From the NCBI GenBank assembly GCA_031551515.1, contig JAVBNL010000011.1, positions 1 to 64,000 of the forward strand: DNA of 64,000 nt. Direction: 5' to 3'. Source of the DNA: FLUQ01 sp031551515. Its GTDB lineage: Bacteria; Desulfobacterota; Desulfovibrionia; Desulfovibrionales; Desulfovibrionaceae. Numbering within the stretch: the stretch's first letter is position 1; every line of letters starts with the position of its first letter. Positions 32,849 through 40,734 of this stretch are shown here, in pieces. The notes under the pieces are model-generated. The model did not search any database and was not told the DNA's origin. It worked only from the letters and a program-made list of their open reading frames with translations. A program made the translations under genes and the position numbers.

Positions 32849-33559
32849 ATGGTTCGCCGACAGTCCGCCGTTTTTTCAACCCTGGCCCTGGCCGCTCTGG
32901 TCCTCGCCTTTCTCGTCTCGTGCGCCGACAAAGAGCCGCAGCAACGGGCCGCTTTCGTCAACTTTCTGCAAACCAGAATCGTCGCCGCCAAAAGCGTCGC
33001 GCTGACGCCCCTGTCTGACGCGGAAAAAAAATCTTTCGGCGAGTACACAGACCACTACGCCCTGCTGCTGAATTTCCAGACCAAACTGGCCGAAGCCACG
33101 GCCAAGAACACCTCCGGCATGCTGGCGCTGAACAAGCTTGAATCGCTGGACGCCATCGCCAAAGAGCGCCGCCCGCTGGAAAAAGCCGCCCGCGAAGCGC
33201 AAAAACTGCACGACGCCATTACAGATCTGTATAAAGACACGGATAAAGCCAAAAAACGCCTGAAACTGCCGCCGGATATGGCGGGCGTGTATACCGCCGC
33301 CTTTGACAAGACCGTGCGTGTGCCGGCGGAAACGTCAGCCGCCACCTTTTCGGCCGCCGCCGGCACTTTCAACGCCATTCTTGAATTGCTTGATTTCGTT
33401 GACGCCAACAGCAAAGACCTGGAAATAACGGGCCAGGATATCAAAGTAAAAAACCCGGCCTTGCAAAAGGGCCTGGATGAACGCATGGGCGCGGTGCAAG
33501 AGCAGTCGCGGCTGCTCAAGGTTGCGTACGCCGCGCAGATCAAGGCCATGATGCAATAG
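32849..33559 (+). CDS. DUF3053 lipoprotein (YiaF-like)
   Basis: This 236-residue protein has a lipobox (LVSC) after a hydrophobic segment, then DKEPQQRAAFVNFLQTRI. This is the start of the DUF3053 domain known from enterobacterial YiaF. The rest is helical with an FGEYTDHYALLL pattern. It is predicted to be anchored to a membrane by the Cys. Function unknown in the family. It follows murA by 42 bases with the hairpin between. Confidence 0.82.
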   Translation: MVRRQSAVFSTLALAALVLAFLVSCADKEPQQRAAFVNFLQTRIVAAKSVALTPLSDAEKKSFGEYTDHYALLLNFQTKLAEATAKNTSGMLALNKLESLDAIAKERRPLEKAAREAQKLHDAITDLYKDTDKAKKRLKLPPDMAGVYTAAFDKTVRVPAETSAATFSAAAGTFNAILELLDFVDANSKDLEITGQDIKVKNPALQKGLDERMGAVQEQSRLLKVAYAAQIKAMMQ

Positions 33560-33596
33560 CAAAGCGGATCTCGCCTCAGTATTCCAATGGAGGCAT

Positions 33597-36443
33597 ATGG
33601 CTATTTCACCCGCGCCAGGCCAGGCAGGCCATGATATGCCGCCCCTGCACTGGCCGCCGCCGCTGTTCCGCCAAATCTGCCTGCTGACCATGATCGCGGG
33701 CATGCTCGGCCCGCGCCACCCCGGTCCCGCCATTACCGCGGCGCTGCTCATCGCCGCCCTGACCTTTCCCGCCGCGCGGCGATGCGCCGCCGCCTGCCTG
33801 CTCTGCCTCTTTTTCGCCCTGGGTTGGGGCCTGGCCCTGCGCAGCGACGCTTCCCTGCCATCCACGGCGAACGAACCCGCCTGGGCCACGGCCGCCGTTT
33901 CGCCATACGGAGCGGAACGCATCCCCGGCGGAGCGCCCGATGCCCTGTTCAGCAAAGGCGTGCCCGTGGCGGGCCGCGTGCGCGAAGTGGACCGTCTGCC
34001 GGGCGGGCGCGTGCGCTTTCTCTTGGACGCCGTGGAACGAAACGACGGGCAGTTCCCCCCGCTGCCCGGCGGTCTTGTCCTTACCTGGCAGGACCCGCCG
34101 CCGGACCTGGAGCGCGTCGGCCCGGGGCAAACCCTTGCCGCAAGCTTGCGTTTGCGCGAGGTGCGCTCTTTCGCCAACCCAGGCCTGTGGGAAACGGAAA
34201 GCTATTGGCGCGGCCGGGGGGTTTTGTACCGCGCGTTCGCCAAGGGCGAGGCGCCTGCGGGAAGTGGGGGAAGCGGCGGAAGCGGCAAAACCGCCGGGGT
34301 CGCGGGGCAAGACGGCGGCAAGAGCGGCGAAAAAGTCCCGGCATATACCATAGGCGGCCACGCCTCTTGGCTCTGGTCCGTTCGCGAAGATTTGCGCCGG
34401 GCCCTGCTCGGCGCGCTGCCCCGGCCGGATGGAGTCCACAAAGGCGGGGCGCAAAAAGTTGCCGGCGCGGCGGCCGTCATCCCGGCGCTGCTACTGGGCG
34501 ACCGCTCCATGTGCGACCCCGCGGACCTGGATCTGGTGGCCAAAGCCACCCTGGCCCATTCTCTGGCCCTGTCGGGCATGCATCTGGGCTATGTCGCAAT
34601 TTTGGGCTATAGCGCGCCCGCCCTGCTGGGGCTGCTTTTCTCCGGGCTTTTTTTGCGCCTGCCCCGGCAAAAGGCCGGGCTGGTTCTGGCCGCCCCGCTG
34701 TGCCTTATGTACTTGTGGCTGGGCGGCAGCCCGCCGTCCTTGGTTCGGGCCGCGCTGATGCTCTTTTTCTGGGGCTTTCTGCTCTGGAAAAACCGCCCCA
34801 AAGTGCTGGCGGACGGGCTGATCTGGGCCGCGGCCGTGATTTTGCTGTATGACCCGGCAGCGCTGTATGACTTGCGTTTGCAGCTTTCTGCCGTCAGCGT
34901 CGCGGGTATCGCGCTTGCCGCGCCCCTGCTGGACCGTCTCCACCGCCTTGCCCGAAATGGTCCTCTGGCAAGCGGCGAGGAAATCACAGCCGGGCCGGGG
35001 CCAGGGGCCGCGCCGGGATTCACGCAAGAGTCCGTGCAGGAATTCGCACAAGGCACTGCCGCCCCCCTCAGGCGTTTCGCCGATCCGCGCCGCGCCCTCA
35101 TCCGTTTGGCCTGGGCGATCCCGACGGTTCTCGGCGTTTCCGTGGCGGCGCAGACGGCCATTTCTCCGTTGCTGCTCGACGCTTTTCCCTGCACCGGCCT
35201 GTGGCTGCCCCTGAACCTGCTCTGGCTGCCCGTTTTGGGCGCCATCGTCATGCCCCTGTCTTTTGCCGGGCTGTTCTGCACCATACCCGCCTTTGCCCAC
35301 GTTCCGCTCTTTCCCTTCCTGGCCAAAATTTTCTTCTTCCTGGCGGAACTGCCCTGCGCCGCCCTGCTGGCGCTGCTGCGGCACATGGATGCGGCGGGCG
35401 TTCTGGCCGCGCCCGTGACCTTGCGCCCCTCGTGGCCAGCCTGGGCCGGGTTCTGGCTGCTATTGCTGCTGCTCTTGCCCCTGGCATCCCGCCGGGCTTT
35501 TTCACGACGCACTGCCTGCCTGGCCATTCTGGGTATGGCCCTGCTTGTCGGGCCCACTGTCACGCAAGGCCTGGCCGGGTTTGATGCTTCCGTTCGCCTG
35601 CAACTGGTCGACGTGGGCCAGGGCCAGGCCGTGCTTATCGGCTGGCAGGGCATACAAGGAAAAGAAGGACGCATTCTGGTCGACGGCGGCGGTTTCGCAA
35701 GCGGCGCGACCTCGTCAGGCAACAGTTTCGACGTGGGCCGCCAGGTCATAACCCCGCTGCTTACCGCGAACCACGCGCCGGAACTGGCCTGGGTAGTCAA
35801 CACCCACGGCGATGCCGACCACTTGCAGGGCCTGCTTTTTCCGCTTGCGACTTTCAAGGTAGGCGCTTTCGCCCGCAGCGCGGAAGAGGCGGAGGCGGAA
35901 GAAACGGCCGGGCAGAGCCCCCGTTCCGCCACGCTGGAGCGCAAAAAACAGATCCTGCGCCACGCGGGCATCACCCCGGCCCTGTGGCGCGCGGGCGACG
36001 TCATTCCCCTGGCCCCAGATCTTACCCTGGAAGTGCTGCACCCCAAGTCCGGCCGGGGCAAAAGCGCCTCGCCCAACAACGCGGCCCTGGTTCTGCGCCT
36101 GGTCTGGCAGGGCAAAGGCCTGGCGCTGATTTGCAGCGACATTGAAAAGCCAGGCCTGCGCCGCCTGCTGGCGGCTCCCCGGCCCGATCTGGCGGCAAAG
36201 GTTCTTATTTTGCCGCACCACGGCTCCGCCGGCAGCCTGGAACCAGCCCTGTACGACGCGGCGCGGCCCAAGCTGGCGCTTGCCTCTTGCGGGTACGGCA
36301 ACCAATGGCGCTTTCCCGCCCCCGCTGTGCGCAACGCCCTTGCCGAACGCGGCATTCCTCTGGAAACCACGGCGGACCGCGGCCAGATCAGCCTCACCTG
36401 GCGGCCGGGCAAAGAGGCCGCCGTCACTTTCGCCCGCCCCTGA
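33597..36443 (+). CDS. comEC: ComEC/Rec2-type DNA-uptake channel
   Basis: This 948-residue protein has an N-terminal membrane region, a competence domain with LALSGMHLGYVAILG, many hydrophobic segments, and a C-terminal metallo-beta-lactamase-like domain. That domain starts LQLVDVGQGQAVLIG and contains NTHGDADHLQGL and LPHHGSAGS. It would form the inner-membrane channel for single-stranded DNA in natural transformation. A Gly/Ser-rich low-complexity stretch occurs near residues 225-245. ATG 33597 follows GGAGGC. No pilus genes are in the window. Confidence 0.93.
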   Translation: MAISPAPGQAGHDMPPLHWPPPLFRQICLLTMIAGMLGPRHPGPAITAALLIAALTFPAARRCAAACLLCLFFALGWGLALRSDASLPSTANEPAWATAAVSPYGAERIPGGAPDALFSKGVPVAGRVREVDRLPGGRVRFLLDAVERNDGQFPPLPGGLVLTWQDPPPDLERVGPGQTLAASLRLREVRSFANPGLWETESYWRGRGVLYRAFAKGEAPAGSGGSGGSGKTAGVAGQDGGKSGEKVPAYTIGGHASWLWSVREDLRRALLGALPRPDGVHKGGAQKVAGAAAVIPALLLGDRSMCDPADLDLVAKATLAHSLALSGMHLGYVAILGYSAPALLGLLFSGLFLRLPRQKAGLVLAAPLCLMYLWLGGSPPSLVRAALMLFFWGFLLWKNRPKVLADGLIWAAAVILLYDPAALYDLRLQLSAVSVAGIALAAPLLDRLHRLARNGPLASGEEITAGPGPGAAPGFTQESVQEFAQGTAAPLRRFADPRRALIRLAWAIPTVLGVSVAAQTAISPLLLDAFPCTGLWLPLNLLWLPVLGAIVMPLSFAGLFCTIPAFAHVPLFPFLAKIFFFLAELPCAALLALLRHMDAAGVLAAPVTLRPSWPAWAGFWLLLLLLLPLASRRAFSRRTACLAILGMALLVGPTVTQGLAGFDASVRLQLVDVGQGQAVLIGWQGIQGKEGRILVDGGGFASGATSSGNSFDVGRQVITPLLTANHAPELAWVVNTHGDADHLQGLLFPLATFKVGAFARSAEEAEAEETAGQSPRSATLERKKQILRHAGITPALWRAGDVIPLAPDLTLEVLHPKSGRGKSASPNNAALVLRLVWQGKGLALICSDIEKPGLRRLLAAPRPDLAAKVLILPHHGSAGSLEPALYDAARPKLALASCGYGNQWRFPAPAVRNALAERGIPLETTADRGQISLTWRPGKEAAVTFARP

Positions 36444-36463
36444 CGAAGCATCAAGCCAAATTG
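36438..36463. repeat. Solo arm of the long palindromic element at the comEC stop
   Basis: The sequence CCTGACGAAGCATCAAGCC and its AAATT tail match the reverse complement of the left arm at 21292 (GGCTTGATNCTTCGTCAGG). The comEC TGA lies within it. Core and second arm are absent. Confidence 0.6.
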
Positions 36464-36601
36464 ATTCTCTACTAACCTGCTTTATTTTCATCTCCGTACG
36501 CTCGCGTCTTCGTTAATGGTAAGCGTAACGCCGCGCGCCACGAATTCTGAAAGAGGCACCAGAACGGGCGTTATTAAAATTTTCTGATTTTTTTTCCCAA
36601 A

Positions 36602-36617
36602 TGTGATATGTATCACA
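36602..36617 (+). promoter_or_regulatory. HcpR/CRP-FNR-type operator before hcp
   Basis: TGTGATATGTATCACA is a perfect palindrome of the CRP/FNR class. In Desulfovibrio and related groups HcpR, a nitrosative-stress regulator, binds this type of site in front of hcp-frdX. It lies 107 bases before the hcp start, after an AT-rich stretch. The regulator itself is not in the window. Confidence 0.8.
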
Positions 36618-36724
36618 CCATCCCTCTCGCATACGGCCTATATAGAAAGCGGCTAAAGGCCGTTTTCAACGGCGCGGCTGAAAAGCCGCTCACCGCCCCC
36701 GGGCAAAAAATTTTGGAGGAAGCC

Positions 36725-38353
36725 ATGTATTGCAACCAATGTGAACAGACATCAAAGGGCGTCGCCTGCACCAGCATAGGTGCGTGTGGCAAAAAATCGG
36801 ACGCCGCGGCGTTGCAGGATATGATCGTTTATGCGCTGCGGGGCCTCTCGCTCGTCGCGCTGCACGCCAGGGGCAAGGGCATGGTGGATGCGGATACCGA
36901 CCGCTTGGCCGTCAAAGCCCTGTTCACCACCCTGACCAACGTCAGTTTCGACACCAAGCCCCTGTACGACTGCCTGGGCAAAGTCGTCTCCGCCCGCGAC
37001 GCGCTGGCCGCGAAATCCGGCTACGCGGCGAAAAACGCGGGCCCGGACAGCTGGAAACCGGCCTTCACCCTGTCGGGCAGCGTGCCGGAAATCGCCCCCG
37101 CCGCCATCACCAGCCTGGATAGCAACGCCGATGTCGCTTCTTTGCAGCAAACGCTGCTCTACGGGTTGAAAGGCGTCGCCGCCTACGCCGACCACGCCGC
37201 CATTTTGGGGCAGGAAGATCCCGAACTGTACGCCGACCTGTATAAAGGCCTGGCCGCCGGGTTTGACGGCCAAAGCCGCGACCTGAACGCCTGGGTGGGC
37301 GCGGTGCTGGGTGCGGGCAAAAGCGCCCTGCGTTCCATGGAACTGCTTGATGCCGCCAACACCGGCGCATACGGCCACCCCGTGCCCACGCAGGTGCCGC
37401 TGGGCCCCAAGGCGGGCAAGGCCATTCTGGTTTCCGGCCACGACCTTAAAGATTTATATACCCTGCTTGTGGCCACCGAAGGCAAGGGCGTCAACATTTA
37501 CACCCACGGCGAAATGCTGCCCGCCCACGGCTACCCCGGCCTGAAAAAATTCCCCCATTTCATCGGACACTACGGCACGGCCTGGCAGAACCAGCAGAAA
37601 GAGTTCGCCGCCTTCCCCGGCGCCATTTTGTTCACCACCAACTGCATTCAGAACCCGCTGCCCACCTACAGCGTCAACGTGTTCACCACCGGCCTCGTCT
37701 CCTGGCCCGGCGTGAAGCACGTGGACAACAGCGACTTCGGTCCGGTCATCGCGCATGCTCTCAGCCTGCCCGGCTTCAGCGCGGACGATGAAAAGAACGG
37801 CAGCACGGTCAAAGTGTTCACCGGCTTTGCCAGAAACGCCGTTCTGGGCGTTGCGCCCCAGGTTATCGACGCGGTGAAATCCGGCGCCATCCGCCACTTC
37901 TTCCTGGTGGGCGGCTGCGACGGGGCCAAACCCGGCCGCAACTACTACACCGAGTTCGTGGAAAAGACGCCCAAAGATACCGTGGTGCTGACGCTTGCCT
38001 GCGGCAAGTTCCGCTTCTTTGACAAAGACCTCGGCACCATCGGCGGCATTCCCCGTCTGTTGGACGTGGGCCAGTGCAACGACGCCTATTCCGCCGTGCA
38101 GATCGCGGTCGCTCTCGCCAAGGCCTTCAACTGCGGCGTCAACGACCTGCCGCTTTCGCTGATCGTTTCCTGGTACGAGCAAAAGGCCGTGGCCGTGCTG
38201 CTGGCCCTCTTGCACCTGGGCATCAAGAACATCCGCCTGGGACCGACCCTGCCCGCCTTTGTCACGCCTAACGTGCTGAAAGTGCTGGTAGACGCGTTCG
38301 CCATCAAGCCCATCGGCACCGCCGAAGGCGATTTGAAAGAGATCTTGGGGTAG
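36725..38353 (+). CDS. hcp: Hybrid cluster protein (hydroxylamine/NO reductase)
   Basis: This 542-residue protein starts MYCNQCEQTSKGVACTSIG, the Cys cluster for the N-terminal iron-sulfur centre. It continues with TNCIQNP, GGCDGAKPGRNYYTE, LTLACGKFRF and GQCNDAYSA, which bind the hybrid 4Fe-2S-2O cluster. It detoxifies NO or hydroxylamine. ATG 36725 follows TTTGGAGG; the frame is open further upstream through the operator region. It is followed by the ferredoxin-type frdX across a GC-rich repeat. Confidence 0.96.
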   Translation: MYCNQCEQTSKGVACTSIGACGKKSDAAALQDMIVYALRGLSLVALHARGKGMVDADTDRLAVKALFTTLTNVSFDTKPLYDCLGKVVSARDALAAKSGYAAKNAGPDSWKPAFTLSGSVPEIAPAAITSLDSNADVASLQQTLLYGLKGVAAYADHAAILGQEDPELYADLYKGLAAGFDGQSRDLNAWVGAVLGAGKSALRSMELLDAANTGAYGHPVPTQVPLGPKAGKAILVSGHDLKDLYTLLVATEGKGVNIYTHGEMLPAHGYPGLKKFPHFIGHYGTAWQNQQKEFAAFPGAILFTTNCIQNPLPTYSVNVFTTGLVSWPGVKHVDNSDFGPVIAHALSLPGFSADDEKNGSTVKVFTGFARNAVLGVAPQVIDAVKSGAIRHFFLVGGCDGAKPGRNYYTEFVEKTPKDTVVLTLACGKFRFFDKDLGTIGGIPRLLDVGQCNDAYSAVQIAVALAKAFNCGVNDLPLSLIVSWYEQKAVAVLLALLHLGIKNIRLGPTLPAFVTPNVLKVLVDAFAIKPIGTAEGDLKEILG

Positions 38354-38360
38354 AACAACT

Positions 38361-38429
38361 GTCCGGGGGACGCTGTCCCCCGGACCCCCAGCAAGGGGTC
38401 TGAGACCCCTTGACCCCGCAAATGAGGGG
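38361..38429. repeat. GC-rich tandem-hairpin repeat between hcp and frdX
   Basis: GTCCGGGGGA to CCCCCGGAC forms one stem, and AGGGGTCTGAGACCCCTT a second, followed by GACCCCGCAAATGAGGGG. It belongs to the same family as 29421, 45807 and 50820. It lies inside a likely operon, so it may tune expression or mRNA processing. Confidence 0.75.
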
Positions 38430-38496
38430 TGCAGGGTCATCATGCCCCTGCCGGAGGGACTTGGGGAGGCGGAGCCGCCCCAAAAGGACATACGTT

Positions 38497-39192
38497 ATGA
38501 ATGGCATACGCAATATTATCGAAATAGACGAAGAACGCTGCAATGGCTGCGGCAACTGCGTGGCCGACTGCGCCGAAGGGGCCATCGCCATCGTCAACGG
38601 CAAAGCCAAGGTCGTGTCCGATTCATTCTGCGACGGGCTGGGCGCCTGCATCGGCCGCTGCCCCACGGATGCGCTGCGCATCATCCAGCGCGAAGCCCCG
38701 GCCTTTGACGAAGCCGCGGCCATGGCCCATGTGGCGGCGCAAAAAGGCATCGCCCCCAAACAGGGCGGACATGCGTCGCAGCCTTCGCCCATGCCCATGC
38801 ACGGCGGCTGCCCCGGTATGCTCGCTATGGGCGGCGCGCCCTGGCCGGTCAAAATCCGCCTGGTCTCGCCGGATTCTCCCTTTTTGAAAGGCGCGGACCT
38901 GGTTATCGCGGCGGACTGCGCCGCGCCCGTGACCCCGCAATTTCAGGAATACGTCAAGGGTAAGATTGTGCTGATCGGCTGCCCGAAGTTTGAAGAGGGT
39001 TCGTTTCTGGCGCCCAAGTTGCTCCAGATTTTCCGGCAGGCCAAGCCCAAATCCTGCACGGTTCTGCGCATGGAAGTGCCCTGCTGCGGCGGGCTGCCCC
39101 ATGCCGTTCGCGCGGCGCACGCCGAATGCGGCCTCCATTTTCCGCTGGAAGAAAAGATTCTCTCACGATCCGGCCGGGATGTGACGCCATAA
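38497..39192 (+). CDS. frdX: Ferredoxin-type iron-sulfur protein (FrdX)
   Basis: This 231-residue protein has two 4Fe-4S motifs at the N-terminus (CNGCGNCVADC and a second CDGLGACIGRCPTDA), then a linker and a domain with CGCPKF-like and CCGG cysteines (CPKFEEGS, VPCCGGLPH). It is the usual partner of hcp and should donate electrons to it. ATG 38497 follows AAAAGGA. Its last 30 bases overlap the convergent membrane-protein gene. Confidence 0.88.
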   Translation: MNGIRNIIEIDEERCNGCGNCVADCAEGAIAIVNGKAKVVSDSFCDGLGACIGRCPTDALRIIQREAPAFDEAAAMAHVAAQKGIAPKQGGHASQPSPMPMHGGCPGMLAMGGAPWPVKIRLVSPDSPFLKGADLVIAADCAAPVTPQFQEYVKGKIVLIGCPKFEEGSFLAPKLLQIFRQAKPKSCTVLRMEVPCCGGLPHAVRAAHAECGLHFPLEEKILSRSGRDVTP

Positions 39193-40725
39193 GGGTTCTT
39201 CCAGGCTGTCTTTAAAACTGATCACGCCCAAGCCGTCTTTGGTTCGTTCCAGGCGGTAGATCGGGGTATCCAGATAGAGGCTCAAGGGTTCGCCGGGGCG
39301 CAAAGGGCGCTCCGGCGCCTGAATATGCAAGCCGTAAAGCTTTAGCTGCGTATAGCCCCACTCCCAGCCCCGGGCCACCGGCACCACGAGCAGATGCGTC
39401 AGCAACGGGTAGGTGCGGGTCGGGACAACAGCCAGCGGGGTCAGGCCCACGCTGTTCCTGAAAAAAATTTCCGTAACCCCGGTATCGGCGGTGAAGCGGG
39501 ATACGCCCTCGGCCATGAAGGCTATGCGCGTGCGCTCCCACCGTTCTTGCGCGGTCAGCATATTGCCGTATACTTGCGCGAACATCACCAACTGCAAGCA
39601 CAGCAAAGAATTCAGAACGAGCAAAGGAAGGCGCAGCGGCTTCCTGCGGGAAGCCGCCCCGTGCAGGGCAAGCAGCATCAAAGCCAGGGTCGTGCCGAAA
39701 CCGCAAAACGCGCGCGGCGCCCATATCGGGTGCGGCAGCACCGCCACAAGGCTGACGGGCGCCAGCAGAAAACAGATGAACAGCAAAATCAGGCCGGCCA
39801 ACCGAAGAAAGGCTGTTTGCCCGGTATGCCGGCGGCTGCGCCACCAGCGCCCTATCAAAAAAAACGCAAAGACGAGAACCAGAACCCCCAGCAGCCAGCC
39901 CAGGGGGTTGCCGCTCCAGTCCGCGTGCAGAATTTCCGCGTAGGTACGGCAGTTGGCGAAGATGGCGCCCGGCAATTCCGCCAAGGACGGCATGGAGGAA
40001 ACATAGTGGATATAGGGGCTGCGCGTCCGTCCCAGCCAGTACGGGGTCTGGGCCGCGACCAGAGCCATGGCGACGCAAAACGGCAAAGCCAGATAGAGAA
40101 AAATGCGGGCCAGCTCCATGTTCTTTTTTCGCGACACTATGTGCAGCAGCATGAGATAGCAGCCCACGGCCAGATAGGCGCTGAGAGCGGGCTGATAGAT
40201 GGAAGCGCTGCAGAACAGGCAAACAACGCTGACAAGGCAGAAGCCTTTCTTGTTCCGCCGAAAAAAACAATATGGCAGCACGGCGAAGAGCAGGGCCAGC
40301 GACATTTGCGGGGAATCGAATTTGTAGGACAAGTTCTCCAAGCCGTAGGGGCTGAGGCCCACGGGAACAAGAGCCAGGATAGTCCCCGCGGTGAGAGGCG
40401 CGCGTAAGGCCACGCACAGGCAGAGCGCCGCCCCGGCCAGAAAGGCGGCGCCCAGCATCTGGCTGAAGGGGGAGGCGTCAAAGGTGGTGCCGCCCAGATA
40501 GAAAAGATACGAAAAGAGTTCCGCCACGGGCCTGGCGGAGGTGAACCAGCCGGCGTAGCCGTACAGCGCGCGGCCTATATCGTCAATGTACAGCCTGTTG
40601 GCGCGTAGAATGGAAAAAAGGCCCAGGCAGTAGACGCACAACAAAATGAAAAAAGGCCGGACCAGTACCGCCGGGCCGATTCTTTGCGGGATTTTCGCGC
40701 ACCCGGCCTGCCGTAATGGGTTCAT
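39163..40725 (-). CDS. GtrII-like membrane glucosyltransferase
   Basis: This 520-residue inner-membrane protein has about ten or more hydrophobic segments and the early motif NRLYIDDIGRALYGYAGW, similar to GtrII O-antigen glucosyltransferases (DD-R pair after the first segment). It may modify lipopolysaccharide. It begins nine bases after the EndoQ-UvrD stop, so it may be cotranscribed although function seems unrelated, and overlaps the frdX 3' end tail-to-tail by 30 bases. No clear ribosome site is seen at ATG 40725. Confidence 0.72.
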   Translation of the reverse strand: MNPLRQAGCAKIPQRIGPAVLVRPFFILLCVYCLGLFSILRANRLYIDDIGRALYGYAGWFTSARPVAELFSYLFYLGGTTFDASPFSQMLGAAFLAGAALCLCVALRAPLTAGTILALVPVGLSPYGLENLSYKFDSPQMSLALLFAVLPYCFFRRNKKGFCLVSVVCLFCSASIYQPALSAYLAVGCYLMLLHIVSRKKNMELARIFLYLALPFCVAMALVAAQTPYWLGRTRSPYIHYVSSMPSLAELPGAIFANCRTYAEILHADWSGNPLGWLLGVLVLVFAFFLIGRWWRSRRHTGQTAFLRLAGLILLFICFLLAPVSLVAVLPHPIWAPRAFCGFGTTLALMLLALHGAASRRKPLRLPLLVLNSLLCLQLVMFAQVYGNMLTAQERWERTRIAFMAEGVSRFTADTGVTEIFFRNSVGLTPLAVVPTRTYPLLTHLLVVPVARGWEWGYTQLKLYGLHIQAPERPLRPGEPLSLYLDTPIYRLERTKDGLGVISFKDSLEEPLWRHIPAGS

Positions 40726-40734
40726 ACACAGAGA

